Positions 6,440-13,470 of a stretch of DNA of 17,734 bases are shown here, in pieces (the first letter of the stretch is position 1; every line of letters begins with the position of its first letter). Location of the stretch: NCBI GenBank assembly GCA_937926325.1, contig CALAZQ010000364.1, positions 1 to 17,734 on the forward strand, written 5' to 3'. Made by a program: the position numbers and the translations under genes. The notes under the pieces are model-generated. The model was not told the DNA's origin. It ran no database searches and worked only from the letters and a program-made list of their open reading frames with translations. Origin of the DNA: an uncultured Planctomycetaceae bacterium. Lineage in GTDB: Bacteria; Planctomycetota; Planctomycetia; Pirellulales; UBA1268.

Positions 6440-7978
6440 CTACCCCTGGCCGTTGAGCACGTCATCCAGGATGAAGGGGCTGGGGAAGGGCTCGTCAAGC
6501 TGCTCCAGCACCTCGCGGTAGCGATCGACGATCTCCTGGAGGTCATCCCGGGTGAGGGCATCCTCCCGCAGCACATCCGACTTGTCGAGCACCTGTCGCC
6601 AGGCAGCAAAGGCCTCTTCGAAGGCCTGCTTCGCCGGCCGCAGACGGGCGGCTTCGAAGTCTTTTTCTGCCCGCCAGGTCGCCTCCCGGGCCCGCAACGC
6701 AGGCTCGGTCACCTCCATCTCGCAGGTGGCCCGCCAGAAGTCGAAGTTCACGATATCGCGATAGCGGTCGATGATTTCGGCGGTCTCGCTCGCCTCAACA
6801 TACTCCGCAGCCAGTTCCTTGGCCCGTTCCCGGACGGCAGCCGGCGCTTCCCGGGCAACCATTTGCCAGGTCACCTTCATCGCCTGCTCCGCCTCCGAAA
6901 CCAGCTGCTGTTGCTCTTCGGTCCGGTCGAGGGGCGGCACCTCGAGGGCCTGGCGTTGGGCGTCGCTGAGGGCGGCCTTTCGCGCCGCTTCGAGGGCCTC
7001 AAACCGGCCCGGCAGCAGGTCCTCGAGTTCGCCCGCCAGCCGTTCGGCCCGGGCCAGCTCGGCCTCCCGGAGACCGAGCCGGATCGGCACGTTCCAGCTG
7101 GTGGGAATCTCGCGAACGGCATACCGCCGCATCTCCTCGCCCGCCAGGGTCCAGCCGTCCCGGCCCTTTTCACCGAACGTGCCGTCGGCCGCCAGGCCGC
7201 GGGCATAGTTGATGGCGGTCATCATCGGCTCGGAGTGAAAGATCAGCGGCGTCGTCTTCAGCGGCGCGCCTGAGTCGGCCAGCTGCTGGGCGGCCAGGTA
7301 CTTCTCACGACCCACCAGCCAGTTGTCCCGTTCGGCCAGGGTCCGGCCCGGCCGATCCCGCTCGTGAAAGTCGTCGTCGGCCTTGAACAGCCGGCGGTAC
7401 TGCACCTTTTCGTCGGCCCGGCCGATCTTCTGGGCGATGAACCAGCCCATCCGGCCCAGCAGCCGCGGCTCACGCGTATTGAAGAAGATGCCCTGCCGGA
7501 GGAACTCAATGCCCTTCATCACCCAGGCATAGCGATCGTGATAGTCATCGAACTCGACCGAGATGTTGTACGAGAGGTTGTGAGCCTGAAAGTCCCAGAC
7601 CGAATAGAAGTTGGGCTGGAGCTTGGTCATCTGCTCGAGCACGGCCGACAGGTTGGTCCAGTCTTCGACTTTCTTGTAATAGTTGGCCCGGTCCCAGAGC
7701 AGCGTGACGGCGATGTTCTTCAGGCCGAGGGTCGCCAGCCGCATCGTCTCGCTGGTGGGGTCAATCTCACCGAGGTCGGCCTGGGAAAGCTGGGCCTCGG
7801 CCCGCAGCTTGGCCAGCTGGCCACCCGCCGATGAGGAATCTCGCGGCTGGCTCAGGGCCGACAGCGGCACCAGCAGCACCGCGATCAGCACCAGCATCAC
7901 GAGGGTCTCGGGCCGCAGGCCGAGCCAGGCAGTTTTCTCCCGGCGGCGGGCCGGGCGGGTTTCGGTTTGCTGCGTCAT
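6440..7978 (-). CDS. membrane-anchored alpha-helical protein of unknown function (ABC operon partner)
   Basis: This 512-residue protein has a basic N-terminus, one transmembrane segment (about residues 25-43), and a large domain probably outside the cytoplasmic membrane. Residues about 75-185 (LKNIAVTLLWDRANYYKKVE, then MTKLQPNFYSVWDFQAHNLS) look like the TPR-like repeats of bacterial membrane proteins with an L-W-x-R-A-x-x-Y-Y pattern. Residues about 300-500 are rich in Glu, Ala, Arg and Leu and probably form long helices or coiled coil. I recall homologs in planctomycetes carrying the odd label IRE (iron responsive element). That label says nothing about biochemistry, and no iron motif is visible. 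The ATG at 7978 overlaps the permease stop by four bases (ATGA), so it is the last gene of the ABC operon and its translation is coupled. Its stop is 11 bases from the convergent purF-like stop. Confidence 0.82.
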   Translation of the reverse strand: MTQQTETRPARRREKTAWLGLRPETLVMLVLIAVLLVPLSALSQPRDSSSAGGQLAKLRAEAQLSQADLGEIDPTSETMRLATLGLKNIAVTLLWDRANYYKKVEDWTNLSAVLEQMTKLQPNFYSVWDFQAHNLSYNISVEFDDYHDRYAWVMKGIEFLRQGIFFNTREPRLLGRMGWFIAQKIGRADEKVQYRRLFKADDDFHERDRPGRTLAERDNWLVGREKYLAAQQLADSGAPLKTTPLIFHSEPMMTAINYARGLAADGTFGEKGRDGWTLAGEEMRRYAVREIPTSWNVPIRLGLREAELARAERLAGELEDLLPGRFEALEAARKAALSDAQRQALEVPPLDRTEEQQQLVSEAEQAMKVTWQMVAREAPAAVRERAKELAAEYVEASETAEIIDRYRDIVNFDFWRATCEMEVTEPALRAREATWRAEKDFEAARLRPAKQAFEEAFAAWRQVLDKSDVLREDALTRDDLQEIVDRYREVLEQLDEPFPSPFILDDVLNGQG

Positions 7979-9804
7979 GATGCCACCTCCCGTGATTTCA
8001 GGCAGAACATTCCGGCGACGAAGAACGCCACCAGATAGCCAAGGGTCTCACAGCCATGTGCGGCCAACAGGTCGAGCGGAATATCGAAGCCACCGGCGAC
8101 GAAGTCACTGGTGCCCAGGCTCGACAGCGACGGAAACAGCGACGCGGCCAGTCGCATCGGGGCAAGCAGAAATGTGTCGGCCGTTTTCATCGCCGTCACC
8201 AGGGGCGTCTGCTCCAGATCGACCGTGATACTCGCCTGTGTCACCAGGCGATAGAGCGACTCGATCGGGCCGCCGCCCGGCATCTCCTTGGTGTTCCCCG
8301 TCAGCTGGGCCTCGAAGAGCCGCTGGATGAACTCCCGGAACTGGCCCACCAGCACCACGGAGAGGGTTGCCAACAGTGCCACCGGGCCCGCCAGGAAGGT
8401 GCTGAACATCACACCGATCGAAGTGACCAAAAGCATGGAGAACCAGATGCCGAGACAGCTCTTGGCGTAGTTGAGAACAAAGGTGCCGCTGCCGCTACGG
8501 AGGTAGAAGTCGGCCTGGGCGACGCCGTAGTACTGGGCCGGTTCCAGGCATTGCAGCACCACCTCGACCCGTCCCCCCGAAACAATGTCGGTAAACAGAT
8601 CGACCTGCCGGGTGCCGCCATCGGCTGACGTCGCCGCCAGGGTCCGCGGGATCAGCAGCGAATCGATCGTGAACTCTTTGGCGGTGAAATAGAATGGATC
8701 ACTCTGCAGGCCACTGGTCGGATTTCGCACCCGGACGCTGCCGGCGATGCCCTTCTCGATGTCACCCTTGTAGGTCCGGAAGACCCGCACCAGCATCTCC
8801 AGGGGCAGCCCCTCAGGGAACTCATCGGGCTCGATTCCGTCGAAGGTCCAGATGGCGGCGGCCAGCGAGCCGCCCTCGATGTACTGGCGATAGGACCATT
8901 CGGCCCCGACGCTGATCCCCTTGTCGCTGGGCCGGCCTTCGCGGTCGAGAAACCGCAGCTTGCCGCGGAGCGGTCGCCGGGCCTCCAGCAGCCCCTCGAC
9001 CGGGCCGAGGGCATATTCGGCCGTCTCGCCCTCACCGGCGACCCGCCGCACCGTGTGGCGGTGTCCCTGGGTGGTGTCGGTCGAGCCGTTGCCGTCGGGA
9101 TCGAGCTCCACCCGGTGGCGGTGCCCGCGGTCGAGGCTGGTCCGCCCCTCATAGCCGACCACCCGGCCATCCTCGAGCCGGTCAGCCAGCAGATCGGCCG
9201 CCTCCAGCGTGTGCGAATGGCTGACGCTGCGGACCACGAACGCCCAGCCCACAACGCCCATGATGGCCAGCAGCACGGTGCCGACGATGGCAAAGCCGAG
9301 GATGCGGCCCAGCACGATCTCGCTGGTCCGGACCGGCTTGGTGGTGACCGTCTGAATGGCCTTCGCCTTGACGTCGGCAGGCAGGCTGAACACTGAAAGC
9401 ACCAGCACCACCAGGCAGACCAGCAGATTGGTCGCCGCCAGAATGAAGCCGAGGTAGAGCTTGCCCGGGTTCACACTCTGAGGATCGAGGAACCAGCCGG
9501 CGAACAAGACGATGAGAGCGAAGAGCCCGAGAACCACCAGCACGTTTCGCCGCAGCGACTCTTGAATCGCCAGCCGAGCCAACGCCCAGATCCGCCGGCC
9601 CGACATGCCGGCCAGGTCGGCCAGGCCGGCCAGCACCCCACGGTAGACCCGGTCGCCCGCGGTCAGCGGTCCCGACGACGCCGACAGTGAAAGCCAGGCC
9701 AACAAGGCGGCAAAGACCGCCACCAAAGCTGCGATCAGCAGATAGGAGGCAAACGCCGGTCCCAGCCAGGCGGTGAATGCCGGAATTTCTTCTTCGAGAA
9801 CCAT
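7975..9804 (-). CDS. large ABC-2-type permease with His-rich, EF-hand-like insert
   Basis: This is the membrane subunit of an ABC transporter, 609 residues from the ATG at 9804. Hydrophobic segments lie near residues 20-41, 87-106, 116-141, 166-191, 446-467, 467-488 and 586-602. The region between the fourth and fifth (about 192-445) is a large soluble domain. It begins with SHSH (195-198) and holds two GHRH motifs (227-230 and 247-250) flanking DPDGNGSTD (235-243), whose spacing matches a Ca2+-binding EF-hand loop. The segment DVKAKAIQTVTTKPVRTSEI (144-163) resembles the coupling region of NosY-like permeases of the multi-copper-enzyme maturation type. The frame is open upstream to 9873, but MVLEEE at 9804 directly precedes the first membrane segment. 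ATPase and membrane-anchored partner genes flank it. The transported substrate is unknown. Confidence 0.88.
   Translation of the reverse strand: MVLEEEIPAFTAWLGPAFASYLLIAALVAVFAALLAWLSLSASSGPLTAGDRVYRGVLAGLADLAGMSGRRIWALARLAIQESLRRNVLVVLGLFALIVLFAGWFLDPQSVNPGKLYLGFILAATNLLVCLVVLVLSVFSLPADVKAKAIQTVTTKPVRTSEIVLGRILGFAIVGTVLLAIMGVVGWAFVVRSVSHSHTLEAADLLADRLEDGRVVGYEGRTSLDRGHRHRVELDPDGNGSTDTTQGHRHTVRRVAGEGETAEYALGPVEGLLEARRPLRGKLRFLDREGRPSDKGISVGAEWSYRQYIEGGSLAAAIWTFDGIEPDEFPEGLPLEMLVRVFRTYKGDIEKGIAGSVRVRNPTSGLQSDPFYFTAKEFTIDSLLIPRTLAATSADGGTRQVDLFTDIVSGGRVEVVLQCLEPAQYYGVAQADFYLRSGSGTFVLNYAKSCLGIWFSMLLVTSIGVMFSTFLAGPVALLATLSVVLVGQFREFIQRLFEAQLTGNTKEMPGGGPIESLYRLVTQASITVDLEQTPLVTAMKTADTFLLAPMRLAASLFPSLSSLGTSDFVAGGFDIPLDLLAAHGCETLGYLVAFFVAGMFCLKSREVAS
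9052..9126 (-). other. GHRH / EF-hand-like / GHRH module inside the permease gene
   Basis: The encoded segment reads GHRHR, then the acidic loop DPDGNGSTD, then GHRHT. The loop has Asp, Asp, Asn, Gly and Asp at EF-hand positions 1, 3, 5, 6 and 9, but Gln instead of Glu at position 12. The nine-base word gtggcggtg recurs 60 bases apart (9055-9063 and 9115-9123 on the plus strand) and encodes part of both His motifs. Metal binding is inferred from these residues. Confidence 0.6.
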
Positions 9805-9909
9805 CGGATGTCTGCCCGTGTGAAAACCGAATAATGAATCTGTTTGGACCGCCGACCGATCGCCGGGCGGCAACCCGCCTGCCGGTCAGCCGCTGCAAGA
9901 GAACCGTGC

Positions 9910-10842
9910 CTAGCTGCCGGCAGGCTCGTCCTGGGGCTGCCTCGCCCGCCTGCCCGGCCGGGCCTCGGTATCCCGCACGACTTCCAGGAACAGGTCTTCA
10001 AGGGTGGTCGTCGGGCTGCCGATTTCGATGTCGGTGCCCCCATGCCGTTCGATGATCGCCCTGATCTCGGCCTGGGCCGCCTCCGGCAGGCCACTGGAGC
10101 GAATCTGCGTGATGTCGGTGACCCGCAGCAGTTCATCGACGCGGCCGAGTTCCTTCAGCTCACCCTGGTGCAGCACGGCGATGCGGTCGCAGACGTCCTC
10201 GACGTCGGCCAACAGATGCGAGCACATGATCACCGTCTTGCCCCGCTCCTTGAGGTCGATGATCAGGTCCTTCATCTCGCGGGTGCCGATCGGGTCGAGG
10301 CCGCTGGTCGGCTCGTCGAGCAGCACCAGTTCAGGATCGTTGATGAGGGCCTGGGCCACGCCGATCCGCCGGGTCATGCCCTTGGAGTATTCACGCAGCT
10401 GCCGCTTCTTGTCGCGACTCAGTCCGACCATCTCGATCAAGGCATCGGCCCGCCGCTTCCGCTCCTCCGGCGGCATGTCAAACAGCCGTCCGTAAAAATC
10501 GAGCGTCTCCTCCGCGTCGAGAAACTTGTACAGATAAGACTCTTCCGGCAGATAGCCGATGCGGTCGTTCTTCGAGACATCGGTGGCGTCCTTACCGAAC
10601 ACGATCGCCTCGCCCGAGGTGGGGAAGATCAAACCCAGCAGCAGCTTCATCGTGGTTGTCTTGCCCGAGCCATTCGGGCCGAGCAGACCGAAAATCTCCC
10701 CCCGACGAATCTCGAGATCGAGCGGTTTCAGCGCGACCTTTTTGCTGCGGCCCCAGAAGTCCCGATAGGTCTTCGAGAGGTTCCGGGCTTCAACAATGAC
10801 CTCTCCCGCCGCCTCAGACGACGTACTCGTGGGCTTCTCCAT
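9910..10842 (-). CDS. ABC transporter ATP-binding protein
   Basis: This 310-residue cytoplasmic ATPase energises the permease encoded just downstream. It shows Walker [10 protein letters not shown] (55-63), a Q-loop region written YLPEESYLY (97-105), the signature YSKGMTRRI (152-160), Walker [14 protein letters not shown] (172-184) and the H-loop SH (208-209). The long insert between the core and the C-terminus (about 240-290) resembles the CcmA/NatA type of exporter ATPase that pairs with ABC-2 permeases. The signature is SKGM in place of LSGGQ, which is common in this type. ATG at 10842 has a good Shine-Dalgarno, so the 16 in-frame codons before it are not needed. It is the first gene of a three-gene minus-strand operon. 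The gap to the permease ATG is 105 bases. Confidence 0.93.
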   Translation of the reverse strand: MEKPTSTSSEAAGEVIVEARNLSKTYRDFWGRSKKVALKPLDLEIRRGEIFGLLGPNGSGKTTTMKLLLGLIFPTSGEAIVFGKDATDVSKNDRIGYLPEESYLYKFLDAEETLDFYGRLFDMPPEERKRRADALIEMVGLSRDKKRQLREYSKGMTRRIGVAQALINDPELVLLDEPTSGLDPIGTREMKDLIIDLKERGKTVIMCSHLLADVEDVCDRIAVLHQGELKELGRVDELLRVTDITQIRSSGLPEAAQAEIRAIIERHGGTDIEIGSPTTTLEDLFLEVVRDTEARPGRRARQPQDEPAGS

Positions 10843-10850
10843 TCCAGCAG

Positions 10851-10857
10851 CTCTCCC
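10851..10857 (-). promoter_or_regulatory. Shine-Dalgarno of the ABC ATPase gene
   Basis: On the minus strand GGGAGAG lies 8 bases before the ATG at 10842. It decides that start over the longer in-frame alternative at 10890. Confidence 0.6.
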
Positions 10858-10971
10858 GTGGGCCGGCCCTGAGGCCAGCTGTGGTTGCAATCGGTGGACT
10901 CAGGCCACCGCCCCGACCGACACTCTCTTGTACCCAAAAAGAGGCCGCCTGTTGAGTGCCTGGACCGAAAT

Positions 10972-10988
10972 CGACAAAAAATTTGTCG
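10972..10988. promoter_or_regulatory. AT-rich palindrome, possible operator or weak terminator
   Basis: CGACAAA and TTTGTCG form a perfect 7-base inverted repeat around AAA, about 130 bases upstream of the ABC ATPase start. The symmetry and AT-richness suit a repressor-binding site. On the minus strand it could also form a weak hairpin followed by ATTTC. Its use is inferred. Confidence 0.35.
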
Positions 10989-11082
10989 GCGACCAGCCGC
11001 TGCGGCGGGCCGAAGTCGGCAAGCTATCGGAGCAGGATGCTGTGGCCGCCACGCCGGCCGTGTCGCCCGTGGCACCGCAGGT

Positions 11083-11099
11083 CTCGCCAGCCCGGCGAG
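11083..11099 (-). terminator. hairpin after the Gly/Met-repeat protein gene
   Basis: CTCGCC (11083-11088) pairs with GGCGAG (11094-11099) across a five-base loop, 16 bases beyond the stop at 11115. No U-run follows on the minus strand, so terminator function is uncertain. Confidence 0.3.
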
Positions 11100-11114
11100 G
11101 CCGACCCGAGCAAC

Positions 11115-11957
11115 CTAGCCCTCACCGGGCGAGCGGAATTGCCGGGATGCCGGGCCGCTGCCAGCGGCACCGCGACCGGTTCGTTCGACCGCGATCGCCA
11201 CAACCTGGCGGGCGGCGAGCAATTCAGCCAACGAAAAGTACTGCAGATCGGGGGCACCGCCGGCCCGGTCGATCTTCTCGGCGGCAAGCTGCTGCCAGGA
11301 ACGGCCACTGGCCAGATGCCAGGCGGCTGCCTGGGCCACCTTCTGAGAAATTTCTCCCCGGCCCAGTGCCACCATGATCGCGGCCAACGCGGGGTCTTCT
11401 GAAAAACTGTCGAGTCGCACCAGCCGATAGGGCAGCCGGGGCGAGGGCTCATCCTTGCCGTATTCGAGGCAGACCGTGGCAACCTTGACCACCTTCGTCT
11501 TCTCCGGCGGCACTGAAAACATGCCGCCGCCCATGCCCCCCATGCCGCCGCCCATGCCCCCCATGCCGCCGCCCATGCCGCCCATGCCACCCATGCCGCC
11601 GCCGCCCATGGCCTGACCACCCCCCATGCCGCCGCCACCGATGCCGCCGCCACCGAAGCCACCGCCACCTTGGCCGCCAATTCCCCCCATGCCGAACTGG
11701 GCCAGCACCGGGACGCCGGCGAAGGCATCGGGCAGCCGCAGGGTCAGCGGCTGGTCTGATTTGTTCTCAACCACGACCTGGGCCGAGCGGGAATCGTTGG
11801 GGATGTACTTCAGCGTGATCAGCCCGGCCGCCTCGGCTGCCAGCACGTCACGGGCCGCCACTGGTGTGACGGTAGCCGTCGACCGCTCTGCGGCCGCCGC
11901 CATTGAGGTTCCAATCGCTGCCAGCAGCAACGCGACAAGCCCAACCAACCGTTTCAT
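11115..11957 (-). CDS. secreted protein with Gly/Met-rich repeat region, unknown function
   Basis: I do not recognise a named family. The 280-residue product opens with a clear Sec-type signal peptide (MKRLVGLVALLLAAIG, cleavage probably in the Ala run around residues 20-23). A domain of about 60 residues follows with ITLKYIPNDSRSAQVVVENK and SDQPLTLRLPDAFAG, like a small beta-sandwich. Residues 89-146 are almost only Gly and Met in GGM and GGMGGM repeats, a flexible or aggregation-prone linker. The C-terminal part (about 147-262) includes VATVCLEYGKDEPSPRLPYR and VAQAAAWHLASGRSWQQLA, and seems to be a folded domain containing the only Cys (163). I infer export to the periplasm or cell surface. 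ATG at 11957 has AGGG nearby. It lies alone between rpsI and the ABC operon on the same strand. Confidence 0.8.
   Translation of the reverse strand: MKRLVGLVALLLAAIGTSMAAAAERSTATVTPVAARDVLAAEAAGLITLKYIPNDSRSAQVVVENKSDQPLTLRLPDAFAGVPVLAQFGMGGIGGQGGGGFGGGGIGGGGMGGGQAMGGGGMGGMGGMGGGMGGMGGGMGGMGGGMFSVPPEKTKVVKVATVCLEYGKDEPSPRLPYRLVRLDSFSEDPALAAIMVALGRGEISQKVAQAAAWHLASGRSWQQLAAEKIDRAGGAPDLQYFSLAELLAARQVVAIAVERTGRGAAGSGPASRQFRSPGEG
11520..11693 (-). repeat. Gly/Met-coding low-complexity repeat
   Basis: This tract inside the secreted protein gene is built from short units coding GGM or GGMGGM. The 3' half is the most regular, with units of 9 to 18 bases such as ccgcccatgccccccatg on the plus strand. 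Such tracts tend to vary in copy number by slippage. Confidence 0.85.
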
Positions 11958-12096
11958 GGCATCAATCCCTGGCCGATGATTTCTTCACCCCACGGGCCGG
12001 CGGCGATCGCGGCTGGCCCGGCAGCTCGAGCGAACGTCAAGACTCCGACAACACTCCAAGTATTGCTTCGGAATCCGCCGGGTGAAAATCGGACCA

Positions 12097-12117
12097 GATC
12101 GACAGAATCTGCCGATC
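12097..12117 (-). terminator. probable terminator of the rplM-rpsI operon
   Basis: On the minus strand GATCGGCAG and CTGTCGATC form a nine-pair stem, including one G-U pair, with the three-base loop ATT. It lies 36 bases after the rpsI stop. Eight bases later the strand reads TTTT. The short delay before the U-run makes this a good but imperfect intrinsic terminator. Confidence 0.5.
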
Positions 12118-12152
12118 GTCGGGATTGTGGCAGAAATACGGTCGCTGGAAGG

Positions 12153-12692
12153 CTACCGCTTTGAGAATTGCGTGCCACGGCGGGCACCCCGCAGGCCGTA
12201 CTTCTTCCGCTCTTTCATCCGGCCATCGCGGGTCAGCAGGCCGCCCTGCCGCAGCGGTTCAGCCAGTTCGCCGTCGAAGTCCTTGAGCGCCCGGGCAATG
12301 CCGAGCCGGCAGGCACCGGCCTGTCCGGTCGGCCCCCCGCCCGTCACGGTGATGTCGACATCGACCGCCTGCTGGCGGCCCACGTGGCTGAGTGCCCCGG
12401 CGACCAGTTCGCGGTCCTTGACGGTGGGAAAATAGACATCGAGCGGCCGACTGTTCACCATCACCACGCCGCTACCGGACCGCAGCCGGACCCGGGCCAC
12501 GGCAGTCTTCCGCCGACCCGTCGCAATCACATTGCCGGCCAGATCGACCCGCTTGCGGGCAGCCTGGGTCGGCCGCACCACGGGAGCCGCCTCGGTGGCA
12601 GGCTCAGCAGCAGCCACGGGAGCGGCCGAAGGCGGCGTGACCTCAGCAGACGGTTCAGGTGAAGCGGGCGATGACGAGGCGTCAGTGGACAT
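12153..12692 (-). CDS. rpsI: 30S ribosomal protein S9 (uS9) with N-terminal extension
   Basis: This small-subunit protein reaches the decoding region with its basic C-terminal tail. The S9 core begins near residue 53 with NVIATGRRKTAVARVRL. It continues with VNSRPLDVYFP (79-89), VTGGGPTGQAGACRLGIARAL (116-136) and the tail MKERKKYGLRGARRGTQFSKR (159-179), which closely follows the S9 pattern. The usual length is about 130 residues and this one has 179. The extra part is an N-terminal stretch of about 48 residues dominated by Ala, Pro, Ser and Glu, with no predicted fold. ATG at 12692 is preceded by GGAG nine bases upstream, so the extension is probably translated. It follows rplM by 47 bases in the conserved L13-S9 operon order. 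Confidence 0.97.
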   Translation of the reverse strand: MSTDASSSPASPEPSAEVTPPSAAPVAAAEPATEAAPVVRPTQAARKRVDLAGNVIATGRRKTAVARVRLRSGSGVVMVNSRPLDVYFPTVKDRELVAGALSHVGRQQAVDVDITVTGGGPTGQAGACRLGIARALKDFDGELAEPLRQGGLLTRDGRMKERKKYGLRGARRGTQFSKR

Positions 12693-12739
12693 GCGGGTGA
12701 ACTCCGGTTGGATGGATCGTATGGGGTGAGACTATTGGC

Positions 12740-13192
12740 TCAGACGGCAGCCACCCGGCTGACACCGACTTCCTTCGGTTCCGGCTGCTGGGCGAGGTGC
12801 GGGTGGTCAGGCCCCGCGTAGACCTTGAGTTTGCTGAGCATTGCCCGCCCGAGTTTGGTTTTCGGCAGCATCCGGCGGACCGCTTCCTCAATGATCAGTT
12901 CCGGCCGCCGCTCCCGCCGCTTCTCGGCCGTCTCGGACTTCAGCCCGGTATAGCCCGAGTACCAGCGGTACTCCTTCTGCTGCCACTTCTTGCCGCCGAA
13001 CTCGACCTTCTCAGCGTTGACGATCACCACGAAGTCGCCGGTGTCAACATGCGGGGTGTAGGTCGGGCGATGCTTCCCCATCAGGATCATCGCGACGTCA
13101 CTGGCGAGCCGGCCAACCCGCTTGTCGGCGGCATCGACCAGCCACCATCGCTGCTCGATTTCACCCGGCTTCGCCATGAATGTTTTGGTCAT
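12740..13192 (-). CDS. rplM: 50S ribosomal protein L13 (uL13)
   Basis: This 150-residue large-subunit assembly protein shows [20 protein letters not shown] (15-34), the L13 start pattern. It continues with [20 protein letters not shown] (37-56), [20 protein letters not shown] (58-77), [20 protein letters not shown] (78-97) and [18 protein letters not shown] (102-119), ending with the usual [17 protein letters not shown] block. Length fits the family. ATG at 13192 is preceded only by weak purine-rich words (GAAG), as is common for this lineage. It is the first gene of the L13-S9 operon and is read divergently from pntAA. Its promoter and a possible structured leader lie at 13193-13340. Confidence 0.97.
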   Translation of the reverse strand: MTKTFMAKPGEIEQRWWLVDAADKRVGRLASDVAMILMGKHRPTYTPHVDTGDFVVIVNAEKVEFGGKKWQQKEYRWYSGYTGLKSETAEKRRERRPELIIEEAVRRMLPKTKLGRAMLSKLKVYAGPDHPHLAQQPEPKEVGVSRVAAV

Positions 13193-13223
13193 TTCTGCTT
13201 CGTTCTTCGAGCGATCGTGTTGA

Positions 13224-13271
13224 TCGAGGCAACCACCAGCCGATTCCGGTCACCGGCCGGGCATTCCTCGA
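13224..13271 (-). promoter_or_regulatory. possible structured leader of rplM
   Basis: In the predicted transcript leader, TCGAGG and CCTCGA (minus strand, arms at 13266-13271 and 13224-13229) can close a loop that contains the compact palindrome CCGGTGACCGG. L13 operons are autoregulated at the mRNA leader in some bacteria, so this is a candidate site. GC-rich DNA forms such pairs easily and the evidence is weak. Confidence 0.25.
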
Positions 13272-13311
13272 CCCCGACGGGACAGTTCTGGGCCAACGTC
13301 GGGAGCCCCGG

Positions 13312-13340
13312 AGGATAGCAGGACCGATCGGTCCACTCAA
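13312..13340 (-). promoter_or_regulatory. promoter of rplM-rpsI with palindrome in its spacer
   Basis: On the minus strand TTGAGT (13340-13335) and TATCCT (13317-13312) are separated by exactly 17 bases. TG stands one base before the -10, giving an extended -10. Transcription would start near 13305, giving a leader of about 110 bases. The spacer holds the perfect 14-base palindrome GGACCGATCGGTCC (13321-13334), directly beside the -35, where a repressor or activator could bind. Confidence 0.55.
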
Positions 13341-13379
13341 GCCGCCGGGCCAAACTGCCGGCCACGATCGGGTGACCAT

Positions 13380-13408
13380 TTGCCAGCCGCGGAACAAAAC
13401 GGCAGAAT
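13380..13408 (+). promoter_or_regulatory. possible promoter of the pnt operon
   Basis: TTGCCA (13380-13385, one mismatch to consensus) and CAGAAT (13403-13408, two mismatches) are 17 bases apart. The leader to ATG at 13471 would be about 55 bases. The rest of the 13193-13470 gap serves the divergent rplM gene. Confidence 0.4.
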
Positions 13409-13470
13409 CGGCCCGCCGCCGGGCAACGTCCTCCCATTTCCCACTCTCTCACTCAGCCTCGAGCAGCCGA

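Larger units (their letters stand above)
10843..11114 (-). other. gap upstream of the ABC operon
   Basis: This 272-base stretch separates the Gly/Met-repeat protein gene from the ABC operon and presumably carries the operon promoter. I could not identify a convincing -35/-10 pair. It contains the hairpin at 11083-11099, the AT-rich palindrome at 10972-10988, and a locally AT-rich patch around 10930-10990 that contrasts with the GC-rich surroundings. No credible coding frame is seen on either strand. Confidence 0.5.

Noticed and set aside
6429..6450. Bidirectional terminator between the purF-like gene and the membrane-anchored protein gene
   Set aside because: GCCAG/CTGGC can pair around AGCGGCCGCT, but the stem is short, overlaps the minus-strand stop, and has no U-run.
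6122..7273. 383-codon plus-strand frame opposite the membrane-anchored protein gene
   Set aside because: It runs through the purF-like 3' end and antisense to a gene with credible protein features and a coupled start. No domain is recognisable.
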